A stretch of DNA of 14,667 nucleotides, from positions 1-14,667 of the forward strand of contig JAJYZY010000060.1 of assembly GCA_021799715.1 (NCBI GenBank). Direction: 5' to 3'. Shown in pieces: positions 5,492 to 12,727 of the stretch; positions within the stretch are counted from its first letter, which is position 1; each line of letters opens with the position of its first letter. The translations under genes and the position numbers were made by a program. The notes below the pieces were generated by a model. That model worked only from the letters and a program-made list of their open reading frames with translations. It searched no databases and was not told the origin of the DNA. This stretch comes from Planctomycetota bacterium (GTDB lineage: Bacteria; Planctomycetota; Phycisphaerae; WQYP01).

Positions 5492-5809
5492 TCACCTTTG
5501 CCACTTCCAATCCACATGTTCCGCTTTACTCATGGCCTTGGCGGCCTGATGCAGACATTCCTGGCAGACCAGCTTTTCCGTTCGATCGGGATAGTGCCAG
5601 CGCGGCAGGGTGGGCGGAATGTTGATGCGCAGGCACAGCGTACATTGATACTTGCCTGAATCAGCTCGGGCCTCCACCAATGCTTTTTTAAGACATTCCA
5701 GGCATATCACCGAGCCATGGTGCCCTTCAATCATGGCGGATTGGCCATCCCAGTCGGTCTGGCAGAAATCGCAGGATATGACCACTCCATCTTGTTCGGT
5801 ACGCTGCAT
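5492..5809 (-). CDS. small double zinc-ribbon protein (ClpX-type C4 finger-like)
   Basis: A 105-residue soluble protein with four CxxC pairs: C13/C16, C36/C39, C56/C59 and C82/C85, giving two four-Cys zinc sites. The first (CDFC ... MIEGHHGSVICLECL) closely resembles the N-terminal C4 finger of ClpX, with the same Ile-x-Gly-x-x-Gly and Ile-Cys-x-x-Cys layout. The second (CTLC ... LVCQECL) is a similar ribbon. AGGA 8 bases upstream supports the ATG at 5809; the frame stays open to 5860 but without a ribosome-binding site. It is transcribed away from atpC. No catalytic domain is present, so a role as adaptor or nucleic-acid/protein-binding module is likely. I do not recognise a named family. 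Confidence 0.75.
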   Translation of the reverse strand: MQRTEQDGVVISCDFCQTDWDGQSAMIEGHHGSVICLECLKKALVEARADSGKYQCTLCLRINIPPTLPRWHYPDRTEKLVCQECLHQAAKAMSKAEHVDWKWQR

Positions 5810-5954
5810 GGTATTAATCCTAAATGCGAAACCAAAGCGATCCATGGCAAAAGCGGCCATTTTTGGTATATTAGGGCCTGTTAAAGGATTTGGCGAGTCA
5901 CGATGGGCCAGGCTCCAAAGTGGCGGATTTGCCGGTCAATGCGCGGAGAAAAAA

Positions 5955-6359
5955 ATGTCGGATAAGACTTTTCATACATCAGTGGTAACGCCGGAACGCA
6001 TCATTCTTGAAACGCCCACCACTTTTGCCGTAGTACCCGCTGATGACGGCCTTTTGGGCATTCTGACCCACCGCGCCTCGATTACCACGAAATTATCCAC
6101 CGGCACGCTGAAACTGGAAACACCGGATGGCGTGCATCAGTTTGTCGTTCATGGCGGATATGCCCAGATGAAAGATAACGCCTTGACCGTGCTTACCGAA
6201 GAAGCCATTCCGGAAGCTACCATTACTCCGGAATTCCTTCAGGCGGAACAGGCCAAGGCGGAGGCCATGCCCGATGGCGATATGCCAAATTCTAAAGTGC
6301 GGCAACAGGCGCTGGCACGCGTAGAGGCCATGCGCAAGCTTATGAATCAACGACAGTAA
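5955..6359 (+). CDS. atpC: ATP synthase F1 epsilon subunit, stand-alone
   Basis: A 134-residue epsilon subunit of the F1 motor, which joins the rotor stalk and can inhibit ATP hydrolysis. The N-terminal beta-sandwich is clear: VVTPERIILE (10-19), the conserved GLLGILTHRAS (32-42), LSTGTLKLE (47-55) and FVVHGGYAQMKDNALTVLTEEA (63-84). The C-terminal helical hairpin follows (TPEFLQAEQAKAEA ... RQQALARVEAMRKL). GGAG lies 6 bases before the ATG at 5955; the frame is open to 5652, but that part overlaps the divergent zinc-ribbon gene. In most genomes atpC directly follows atpD. Here the upstream neighbour is divergent and the downstream one convergent, so atpC is a single-gene unit with its own promoter somewhere in 5810-5954. 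Confidence 0.9.
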   Translation: MSDKTFHTSVVTPERIILETPTTFAVVPADDGLLGILTHRASITTKLSTGTLKLETPDGVHQFVVHGGYAQMKDNALTVLTEEAIPEATITPEFLQAEQAKAEAMPDGDMPNSKVRQQALARVEAMRKLMNQRQ

Positions 6360-6374
6360 AATGCGGCGGTTTTT

Positions 6375-6411
6375 GCCCGCAACGCGTTCCAATGCATTTC
6401 ACCTTGCGGGC
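6375..6411. repeat. stem-loop between convergent atpC and glycosyltransferase genes
   Basis: GCCCGCAA (6375-6382) and TTGCGGGC (6404-6411) are perfectly complementary around a 21-base loop, between the two converging stops. No T-run follows on either strand; a TTTTT lies before it on the plus strand. It may stabilise or end transcripts from both sides, but it is not a canonical terminator. Confidence 0.45.
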
Positions 6412-6416
6412 CAAGG

Positions 6417-8291
6417 TTATGCCGGCGCTTTGGTAACCGCGCGCCGGAACACGCGCACGCGAATCGGCGAATAGAAATAATATTGCCATTCAAAGTACCA
6501 ATTGAAGCGGAAAACTTTAATCAGCTTCCATTGCTTGCCAAGTTGCTTTTCCACGGCGGCGGTGGACAGTGGGCCGGTATGTATGTCCCCCATGCGATCC
6601 GCCAGCACCAGCGTGTGAAGTCCCTTATTCATGTGGGCCCAGCGGATAATGGATAACCAGCGGCGCGGGTCGTCGGGCAGAATTTCAAAACGCGGAATTT
6701 TGAACCATAAATTATTAGGTATATTCCAGACGGGCAGAAAATTCAGGGGTATGTGTTGCAATTCCAGCAAAGAAATCGCCGGATCATCTTTGGGATGGTT
6801 GGAAGCCTGGGAATACGCAATAAACATGCCGAGATGGTTCCTGGGATTGTAGTACCGGATAATCGGCCGGTTAATAAATGCCCATGGTTCACCCCGGCAA
6901 ATCAGGTTGTTCGTCAGAGCCGAAGCCAGCATGATTGCGGTTATCATCGCGCCAACCAAAAAGCGCACGGGCCAAGTCGGCAGCCGGGCGACCGCCGCGC
7001 CCAGCCAAAGCACCCAGGCCACGGCCATAAACCCCATGTACCGCTGCAACCAGATTACATGATGCGGATACAAAGATAAGGGATTAGTCGGCGGTAACGA
7101 TGCCAGGGCAAAATAGATTGTCGGCAGAAAAATCCACAGGCCGACATGCCACCACCGGCCGGGATATTTTTCCCGATTCGGCTGTTTATCCAGCAATCGC
7201 CTCCATGGAATCAGGCCGATAAGCAGAATGACAATTGTAAAAATTGCCGCATAAAGTTCCAGTTCCGCCAGCCACGGCAGTGTTCGCGTTGAGAGATGAT
7301 TGTGATAATCCGGCCCAAGTTCATACCAATTTATAATGCGCTGCGTGGGTGGAAACATCGGCCAGAGGATGCCCAGAAGATTGATCGTGGGCGCACTAAG
7401 CAGCGTATGCCAATTAATAAGGTTATATCGGGGCAGCCAGCCGATGCCCATTCGTCCATGATGCGCCACCGCCCGATCCAGCCACGCGCTGTGAAACTTA
7501 TACCACCCCGCCGTGCAGGCCCCCATCACGGCAACCGCGAACAACCAAATGGGCATATCCATTGCGCGGTGACGACGTTTGAGCAAAAGTATGATCAGTT
7601 GCACGGGAATTAAAAACCAGCCCAGAAGATCAAATGCGATTAAACCAATGCCGCTTAAGATGTAAAGCGGTGCCCATATCCAATGCCGCCCCTTTTGCCA
7701 GCGGAAAAATAGCGCCATATTCACGGTGACCATCAAATATAACGCCGAATACATTTTCAGATCACGGCTGTAATAAATCAGAAAGGGATTGACCGCTACG
7801 AGCAACATGATAAATAAAGCGGTTCGGCGCGATGTGAATTGCCGGGCCAGAAAGTAGGCCGCCGCCACATTCAGCGTGCCCAGCGCAGCACCGAGCGTTC
7901 GCAGGTAAGCGGGTGTGACGGCAACGCCGGGCGGAATGTGGAGCGTGACTTTCAGGAATTGCAGGTAAGTCCAGAGTGCCGCATACCAGCCGGGCGGAAA
8001 TCCCTGCCCCCATAGGGAATTCAGCAGATATGTGAAATTTCCCGATACCCGCGACAAAGTCGCAGTTTCATCGCACCAGAAGGATTGTTCACTCAAATGC
8101 CAAAACCGGAGAAATGCGCCGCACGCAAAAACCGAAATAAATCCCAGCCAGAATAACACTCGCTTTCGGCCCGGTGTCAGCCGCGGGCGGCCGGGATGCG
8201 ACAGCCCCTTCCGCGCTGAATCGGGTTGCTCCAACGGCGTGCGGGGCGCGCCCGCCGGGGCATCTGGTTTTGCAAGCTGGGGCTGATTCAT
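6417..8291 (-). CDS. GT-C fold membrane glycosyltransferase (GT39/ArnT/PMT-like)
   Basis: A 624-residue integral membrane protein. A Pro-rich cytoplasmic tail of about 43 residues precedes the first membrane helix (about 44-62). Next comes the first periplasmic loop with FWCDETATLSR (71-81), whose D74-E75 match the catalytic acidic pair of lipid-phosphate-sugar-dependent GT-C enzymes. FPPGWYAALW (98-107), YLRTLGAALGTL (129-140) and FLIYYSRDLKMYSALYL (170-186) are further family marks. Eight or more membrane helices follow, then a soluble C-terminal domain (about 470-624). Such enzymes move sugars from a polyprenyl-phosphate carrier to lipid, glycan or protein outside the membrane; the acceptor cannot be read here. 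No Shine-Dalgarno is visible before the ATG at 8291, so the start is less sure than the body. Confidence 0.85.
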   Translation of the reverse strand: MNQPQLAKPDAPAGAPRTPLEQPDSARKGLSHPGRPRLTPGRKRVLFWLGFISVFACGAFLRFWHLSEQSFWCDETATLSRVSGNFTYLLNSLWGQGFPPGWYAALWTYLQFLKVTLHIPPGVAVTPAYLRTLGAALGTLNVAAAYFLARQFTSRRTALFIMLLVAVNPFLIYYSRDLKMYSALYLMVTVNMALFFRWQKGRHWIWAPLYILSGIGLIAFDLLGWFLIPVQLIILLLKRRHRAMDMPIWLFAVAVMGACTAGWYKFHSAWLDRAVAHHGRMGIGWLPRYNLINWHTLLSAPTINLLGILWPMFPPTQRIINWYELGPDYHNHLSTRTLPWLAELELYAAIFTIVILLIGLIPWRRLLDKQPNREKYPGRWWHVGLWIFLPTIYFALASLPPTNPLSLYPHHVIWLQRYMGFMAVAWVLWLGAAVARLPTWPVRFLVGAMITAIMLASALTNNLICRGEPWAFINRPIIRYYNPRNHLGMFIAYSQASNHPKDDPAISLLELQHIPLNFLPVWNIPNNLWFKIPRFEILPDDPRRWLSIIRWAHMNKGLHTLVLADRMGDIHTGPLSTAAVEKQLGKQWKLIKVFRFNWYFEWQYYFYSPIRVRVFRRAVTKAPA

Positions 8292-8375
8292 AAACGGTAT
8301 AACGCACGGACGCGGGTTTTGTTGTATGGCATCACATTTGAAATCAGACCCGAGTGACGGCGACCATCAAGCGTG

Positions 8376-8422
8376 AAAAAAAAGGCGACGGGCCGGCACT
8401 TTCGCGCTGCGCCCGCCGCCTT
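8376..8422 (-). terminator. intrinsic terminator of the aminotransferase gene
   Basis: In the minus-strand transcript AAGGCGGCGGGC (8411-8422) pairs over all 12 positions, with one G-U, with GCCCGUCGCCUU (8382-8393), and the T-run reaches 8376 (eight T). It begins 33 bases after the aminotransferase stop. This is a textbook Rho-independent terminator. Confidence 0.92.
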
Positions 8423-8455
8423 GCAATGTCATCGCGTCTGCGGTCAGTCAAAAAC

Positions 8456-9595
8456 TTACAACACCAGTTTGGAGAGTTCCTGGTGAGCTGCGGTGACGCC
8501 GGCTCCGAAGGTAAAGGAATATCCCTGCTGTTTAAGCACTATTTCAATGGCGCTGATCACGCCGAGCGTATCAAACGCATCCACATAACCCATGTGGCTT
8601 AAGCGGAAAATTTTCCCTTCCATGGACCCCTGCCCGGCCGCGATGTGGATATTGAATTGCTTGCGCAATGCCCCGCGGAACGTTTTATCATCAAAGCCGG
8701 CGGGATAATGAATGCCCGTTACAGAATCCGATGGATTGCTGGAAAACACCTTCAATCCCAGTGCGGTGGCGGCGCTGCGGGTAGCGCGGGCGAAGGCCGC
8801 CGTGCGCTTCCAGACGTTTTCCATTCCTTCCTGTGTGATAAGCTCCAATGATTTATGCAATCCGCGCACCAGTGTCACCGCAGGCGTCCAGGGGACATCA
8901 TTTTCCGCGAGACTCTTGAGATAGTGCGGCAGACTTAAATACAAATTGGGCTGGGACACAGATTCCATTTTCTTCCGCGCTTTTTCCGAAACGCTTAAAA
9001 ACGCCAGTCCCGGCGGAAGCATCAACGCCTTCTGCGAACCGGTGACCACAATATCCACGCCCCATTCATCAGGCTTAACCGGAATAGCGCCGACGCTGGT
9101 TATACCGTCGGCAATTAATATGGCATCCGTTTTCCGAACGTGCGCCGCAATGGCCTGAAGATCGTTGACGGTGCAGGCGCTGGTTTCACTGTGGCACAAC
9201 GTCACCGCGTCAAAAGTGCCCTTCGAAAGTGCGTCGGCAACTTGTTCGGGCGGCACCGCGTGGCCATATTCCGCTTTCAACTCCGTGATCTGGCATTTAT
9301 TGCGCTTGGCAATGGTGACCCATCGCTCGGCAAATTTCCCATTGGAAAGACATAACACCTTTCCGCCCTGCGGGATCATGTTAATCATGGCGCATTCATA
9401 GGCCGCGGTTCCGCTGCCGGCGATGGTCACCACCGGATTGGCGGTTTGCAGCACCTGCTGCAGAAGTTTATTGACCGCGGCAAAGAGGGTTTTGTAGTCC
9501 TGCGTGCGGTGATGAAACACGGGGCGCGCCATTTCCAGAAGCACTTCTTCCGGCACGCTGGTGGGACCTGGGGTAAATAAACGCATACGATTCAT
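8456..9595 (-). CDS. class V PLP aminotransferase (alanine/serine-glyoxylate type)
   Basis: A 379-residue pyridoxal-phosphate enzyme of the alanine-glyoxylate / serine-pyruvate aminotransferase family. It opens with the family hallmark LFTPGPTSVPEEVLLEM (6-22) and HHRTQDYKTLF (28-38). GSGTAAYECAM (60-70) is the phosphate-binding loop, CHSETSACTVND (134-145) the Glu/Thr strip near the cofactor, and ADGITSVGAIPV (162-173) carries the Asp that pairs with the pyridine nitrogen. VTGSQKALMLPPGLAFL (184-200) holds the Schiff-base lysine K189. LTPGPT-type relatives transfer amino groups from Ala, Ser or Asp to glyoxylate or a keto acid; the exact substrate is not clear. GGAG 7 bases before 9595 fixes the start over the longer frame to 9706. 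It has its own promoter and terminator and appears monocistronic. Confidence 0.92.
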   Translation of the reverse strand: MNRMRLFTPGPTSVPEEVLLEMARPVFHHRTQDYKTLFAAVNKLLQQVLQTANPVVTIAGSGTAAYECAMINMIPQGGKVLCLSNGKFAERWVTIAKRNKCQITELKAEYGHAVPPEQVADALSKGTFDAVTLCHSETSACTVNDLQAIAAHVRKTDAILIADGITSVGAIPVKPDEWGVDIVVTGSQKALMLPPGLAFLSVSEKARKKMESVSQPNLYLSLPHYLKSLAENDVPWTPAVTLVRGLHKSLELITQEGMENVWKRTAAFARATRSAATALGLKVFSSNPSDSVTGIHYPAGFDDKTFRGALRKQFNIHIAAGQGSMEGKIFRLSHMGYVDAFDTLGVISAIEIVLKQQGYSFTFGAGVTAAHQELSKLVL

Positions 9596-9688
9596 TGAAC
9601 AACTCCAGAATTCAGAAACACAATTCCAACCTGGCGGCCCAGCCGAATGCCTACCGCAGGCACCGGAATTACGCCGCCGAAACCATGC

Positions 9689-9716
9689 AATATAAGCGAA
9701 ACCCAACGATTCTCAA
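9689..9716 (-). promoter_or_regulatory. sigma-70 promoter of the aminotransferase gene
   Basis: TTGAGA (9711-9716), a 16-base spacer and TATATT (9689-9694) on the minus strand, about 95 bases before the ATG. Both hexamers are near consensus. Confidence 0.65.
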
Positions 9717-9735
9717 CCGCTTGAACCGCGGCATG

Positions 9736-9763
9736 TTAAAACGGCACGTTTTAAACGTTTAAA
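9736..9763. promoter_or_regulatory. overlapping palindromes between divergent genes
   Basis: TTAAAACG-GCA-CGTTTTAA (9736-9754) and TTTAAACGTTTAAA (9750-9763) overlap and share the AAACG half-site. They lie 20-47 bases upstream of the aminotransferase -35 element and 112 bases before the SYLF gene. This arrangement fits a dimeric regulator binding two adjacent sites, but the regulator is unknown. Confidence 0.5.
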
Positions 9764-9874
9764 GCCAACAAAAAAAATAAGTCGCCGGAGCCGAAAATGG
9801 CTATACAAAGTCCCCACCAATACCATACAATGTTCAAGCGTGGCGAATGTTTTTCCATGAATGGAGTATTGATT

Positions 9875-10432
9875 ATGCGCGTCACAAAGACAAAGTTTCT
9901 TCCCATTCTGGCCATGGCTGGATTATTGACCGGTTGCTCCGACGGCCCGACCACTCCGGTAACGCATGTGGACAGACAATATTTATCACAACGCTGCGAC
10001 GATGCGGTTTCGGCATTTAAAGTATCGCGCCCCGGCATGGACAAGTGGATCAAGTCCGCGTATGCGTATGCGATTCTGCCATCCGTGGGTGCCGGTGCCA
10101 TTGGTATTGGCGGGGCGTCCGGGCGGGGGGAAGTGATCCGCAATGGCGGCTTACTGGGTTATTGCAGATTAACGCAGGTAAACATCGGCGCCCAAATCGG
10201 CGGACAGGAATTTGCGGAATTAATACTTTTTCAAAACAAATACGCCCTGAGCCAGTTTGAAACCGGGCAGACCACGTTTGACGCGCGGGCGACGGCGGTG
10301 GCAGCGGCCAGTGGCGCTGGAACGGCGGCAAATTATCAATATGGCGTGGTGGTGTTTACACTGCCGCTCGATGGGCTGATGGTGCAGGCAGCCATCGGCG
10401 GGCAGCACTTTACGTTTGCTCCGGTGGATTAA
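9875..10432 (+). CDS. SYLF/Ysc84-domain lipoprotein
   Basis: A 185-residue lipoprotein. Residues 1-20 form a lipoprotein signal peptide ending in the lipobox LLTG-C21, with Ser at +2. The rest is a SYLF (DUF500/Ysc84) domain: RCDDAVSAFK, SAYAYAILPSVGAGAIGIGGASGRGEV, GYCRLTQVNIGAQIGGQEFAELILFQN, and a C-terminal VVVFTLPLDGLMVQAAIGGQHFTF. Eukaryotic SYLF domains bind phosphoinositides; the bacterial role is unclear but is taken to be lipid- or envelope-related. GGAG 8 bases before the ATG at 9875 and the signal peptide fix this start; the frame is open from 9797. It is the first gene of a three-gene rightward operon. Confidence 0.87.
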   Translation: MRVTKTKFLPILAMAGLLTGCSDGPTTPVTHVDRQYLSQRCDDAVSAFKVSRPGMDKWIKSAYAYAILPSVGAGAIGIGGASGRGEVIRNGGLLGYCRLTQVNIGAQIGGQEFAELILFQNKYALSQFETGQTTFDARATAVAAASGAGTAANYQYGVVVFTLPLDGLMVQAAIGGQHFTFAPVD

Positions 10433-10447
10433 TGAAGGTTGCCGGCC

Positions 10448-11053
10448 ATGACGCAATGTGGTAGTCCAAGCGCACCGGAATTCTTCCCCGGTGCCCGGCC
10501 ATCCCGCGATGGCCTGGCCATGCTGGAAAACATGACATTGTATCCGCGCGCCGCATTTACAACCGTTGCGCCGCGACTGGAAAATCTTTTTCCCATGCGT
10601 GCCGTTGAAAAACTCACCGTGCATCACACGGGCTTTCCGGAACCCTGGCTTGGCGATGAATTAACCGCTACCGCCAGGCACCTGGAAGATATACTGAAGT
10701 TGCACATGGATTCCACCGGCCGAAACTGGGCGGATATCGGGTATCATTACGCCGTGGATCGGATGGGACGCATCTGGCAACTGCGCGATCTTCGATTTCA
10801 AGGAGCGCATGTGAAAAATCATAACAGCCATAATATCGGCATTGTGGTGCTGGGAAATTTTGATTTGCAAATTCCGCCGCAGTCACAACTGACAGCATTG
10901 GAGGCGCTGCTGCGGTTTATGCTTAACGCCTTTCCGGGTATCCATATCGGCACACACCGGGAATTGGCGGATAATCCGACATCATGTCCGGGCCAACACC
11001 TGCAATTGTTTATGGATCAGCAGATTGATCAATCAAGCGAGGAATTCAAATGA
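10448..11053 (+). CDS. N-acetylmuramoyl-L-alanine amidase (Amidase_2)
   Basis: A 201-residue zinc amidase that cuts the bond between MurNAc and L-Ala of peptidoglycan. The Amidase_2/PGRP core begins at PRAAFTTVAPRLENLFPM and continues with LTVHHTG (56-62), giving zinc ligand H58 or H59. It goes on with WADIGYHYAVDRMGRIWQLRD (94-114), GAHV (119-122), IGIVVLGNFD (130-139), and GTHRELADNPTSCPGQHL (168-185), whose H170 and C180 complete the T7-lysozyme-like H-H-C zinc site. No signal peptide is visible in the first 40 residues, which is unusual for an amidase acting in the periplasm; export by another route or cytoplasmic recycling are options. The ATG at 10448 is preferred over the TTG at 10439; AAGG lies 9 bases upstream. 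It follows the SYLF gene by 15 bases and overlaps the next gene by ATGA. Confidence 0.87.
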   Translation: MTQCGSPSAPEFFPGARPSRDGLAMLENMTLYPRAAFTTVAPRLENLFPMRAVEKLTVHHTGFPEPWLGDELTATARHLEDILKLHMDSTGRNWADIGYHYAVDRMGRIWQLRDLRFQGAHVKNHNSHNIGIVVLGNFDLQIPPQSQLTALEALLRFMLNAFPGIHIGTHRELADNPTSCPGQHLQLFMDQQIDQSSEEFK

Positions 11054-11442
11054 ATGCGTCCGGGGAAATCAAAACCGATCCCGCGACGGAAATGGCCGCA
11101 GAACGCACCATGCTGGCGTGGATACGCACGGGCCTGGCCTTAATGGGATTCGGATTTGTGGTGGCAAAGTTCGGCTTATTTCTGCAGAAGCTGGCGGAAA
11201 TTAAGGATATTCACATTAAAGTGGCGGCCAATCAATCGGCATCGGTATGGATCGGTATTGCCCTGGTCATGCTGGGCGTGGCGGTGAACGTGGCGGCGGC
11301 AGCGCGCTTTGCGGCACTGATCCGACGGCTGCACGCGGGCGAAAAGGCCAAGCCCATGCGATGGGAACTGGCGGCAAGCGTGGCGATGATCATGGCCCTG
11401 ATCGGCCTGGGCATCGCCGGGTATCTGTTACGGTTGAAGTAA
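11050..11442 (+). CDS. DUF202 (YidH-like) inner-membrane protein
   Basis: A 130-residue membrane protein. The DUF202 signature AAERTMLAWIRTGLALMGFGFVV (16-38) comprises a short amphipathic part and the first membrane helix. Two more helices lie at about 64-88 (VWIGIALVMLGVAVNVAAAARF) and 109-127 (ASVAMIMALIGLGIAGYLL), the usual three-helix layout for this family. The biochemical function of DUF202 is not known. The ATG overlaps the amidase stop (ATGA), with GAGG 9 bases upstream, so translation is coupled to the amidase. This ties the protein to an envelope-maintenance operon. Confidence 0.88.
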   Translation: MNASGEIKTDPATEMAAERTMLAWIRTGLALMGFGFVVAKFGLFLQKLAEIKDIHIKVAANQSASVWIGIALVMLGVAVNVAAAARFAALIRRLHAGEKAKPMRWELAASVAMIMALIGLGIAGYLLRLK

Positions 11443-11494
11443 ACTTCCACCGACTAAACCATCACATGTAATGACATATCCCGATAGTTTTTTT

Positions 11495-12541
11495 TCAACC
11501 GGCTGCCGCGCGATTCAGCCGGGCCGGCCGCCATACCCGGAAATATTGTGATCCAAAATAGGTACCGGCAACAAACAGCAGGGCCAAAGCCTGACAAATA
11601 AGGCCTTCCCACGTCGGAAATGTGGCGAACCAGTTTTCAATCCAGCCGGGGAAGTTCACCGGCAGATTATGGCTGGGCAACCAGTTGGCCTGCTGCATTT
11701 CCTGAACGCTTTCACCGACCATCACCAGCAAAACCGCCCCGATCATGACCCCGGTGAGAATCAGCATCTTGCGATATGGGAGTTTATAATGCCCGGCAAA
11801 GGTGATAAGGGCGACCATCAGCGTAAGAGCCAGACCGATTCCAGCTCCTGCGAGCACTACACTTTGGCCGGCCAGCAGTCGCCATGATTGCAACATAATC
11901 ACGACTTCAAAACCCTCCCGGTATACGGAGGTAAAGCCGATGGTTAATAAGCCCCAGTAAACCGCTGATTTTGATTGCGCGCCGGTTTCCAGCAGATTTT
12001 TTTTACGTTTGTGGTGGTGGGTAATCCACCCCGTCCAGTATATTTTATGAAAAAACCAGTTCATAATGACCATCAGCACAACCACCGCCAGCAAACCGGT
12101 GCCGGCCTGTACATTGAGCATATTGGCGCTGTTATTGGCATTCATATCGGCAAGTATTGCGACCACAACAAAATAGGTTACGACGGTGGCCAGGAAAGAT
12201 AACGTGGAGCCGACGGCGACGGGCTTCCAATAATTGCGGTCCGTGCGGGCCAGACTCGACGTAAGTGCTGCCAATACCAGTATTGCTTCGAGACCTTCGC
12301 GAAAAACAAGAATGCCGGCGTTGACCATAACCGATACGTGGCTGATATTTCTTGAGGCCGGGTCGTTGGGGTCTGGCGGATTGCCGCTGGAAGTGATCCC
12401 CTGCCAGACCAGCACGCCCAGAAGCAGAATTAAAATGGAGATAATCGCGGATCGCCAAATAATTCGAAAACCCATTGTCCGAGGCAGTTTCAGGCCCGAT
12501 ACCATGTTCTTGTCAATTTCCGAAGCATCAGACTGTATCAT
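11495..12541 (-). CDS. FTR1-family iron permease
   Basis: A 348-residue permease with about seven membrane helices. It carries both REXXE iron motifs of the FTR1/EfeU family: VFREGLEAILVL (REGLE at 81-85) and VYREGFEVVIML (REGFE at 208-212). The N-terminal periplasmic segment WQGITSSGNPPDPNDP is common in bacterial relatives. These proteins move ferric or ferrous iron across the inner membrane; no EfeO, EfeB or cupredoxin partner is adjacent. The frame is open to an ATG at 12583, but no ribosome-binding site precedes it and the extra 14 codons contain a palindrome of the Fur-site cluster. The ATG at 12541 has a weak GGA upstream and fits family length better; 12505 is also possible. Expression is probably repressed by Fur under iron sufficiency. 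Confidence 0.9.
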   Translation of the reverse strand: MIQSDASEIDKNMVSGLKLPRTMGFRIIWRSAIISILILLLGVLVWQGITSSGNPPDPNDPASRNISHVSVMVNAGILVFREGLEAILVLAALTSSLARTDRNYWKPVAVGSTLSFLATVVTYFVVVAILADMNANNSANMLNVQAGTGLLAVVVLMVIMNWFFHKIYWTGWITHHHKRKKNLLETGAQSKSAVYWGLLTIGFTSVYREGFEVVIMLQSWRLLAGQSVVLAGAGIGLALTLMVALITFAGHYKLPYRKMLILTGVMIGAVLLVMVGESVQEMQQANWLPSHNLPVNFPGWIENWFATFPTWEGLICQALALLFVAGTYFGSQYFRVWRPARLNRAAAG

Positions 12542-12560
12542 TGCATGGTTTCCATCAATA

Positions 12561-12577
12561 TTGAGATTACGTCTCAA
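12561..12577. promoter_or_regulatory. second Fur-like palindrome
   Basis: TTGAGA-TTACG-TCTCAA is a perfect 6-base inverted repeat centred 25 bases from the main Fur box and sharing its TTGAGA half-site. It agrees less well with the 7-1-7 consensus but could be a secondary site. Confidence 0.45.
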
Positions 12578-12586
12578 TTTCATAGT

Positions 12587-12601
12587 TGATACTGATTCTC
12601 A
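12587..12601. promoter_or_regulatory. Fur box upstream of the iron permease
   Basis: TGATACT-G-ATTCTCA matches the 7-1-7 Fur consensus (TGATAAT-N-ATTATCA) at 12 of 14 positions. It lies just downstream of the -10 candidate and 46 bases before the preferred permease start, where bound Fur would block transcription. Confidence 0.7.
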
Positions 12602-12614
12602 ATTAAGTTACTTG

Positions 12615-12643
12615 ATGGTATAGCCATTTTCTTGGCGTGTCAA
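12615..12643 (-). promoter_or_regulatory. sigma-70 promoter of the iron permease gene
   Basis: A perfect TTGACA (12638-12643) is followed after 17 bases by TACCAT (12615-12620), or after 15 by TATACC. Transcription would start near 12608, just ahead of the Fur box. Confidence 0.6.
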
Positions 12644-12680
12644 TAAAAATATGGCAGCACATCGCCTGTGATGACAGTTC

Positions 12681-12720
12681 GGGGGCAATATTCTCACGTA
12701 ATTAGGAATATTCCACCCCC
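12681..12720 (-). terminator. stem-loop downstream of kdpE (possible terminator)
   Basis: Inverted repeats GGGGG..AATATTC (12681-12693) and GAATATT...CCCCC (12706-12720) enclose a 12-base loop, with a small internal loop (1 versus 3 bases). It begins 7 bases after the kdpE stop in the transcript. No T-run follows, so it may protect the 3' end rather than terminate on its own. Confidence 0.5.
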
Positions 12721-12727
12721 ATAGCAA

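Noticed and set aside
5652..5954. N-terminal extension of AtpC by 101 residues.
   Set aside because: It overlaps the divergent zinc-ribbon gene, and the epsilon family begins at the ATG at 5955, which has a GGAG site.
9596..9706. N-terminal extension of the aminotransferase to 9706.
   Set aside because: The added residues have no family match and cover the promoter; a good GGAG site precedes the ATG at 9595.
11460..11494. T8 run after the DUF202 gene as an intrinsic terminator.
   Set aside because: Only a weak AT-rich 4-base hairpin precedes the run, too unstable to support a terminator call.
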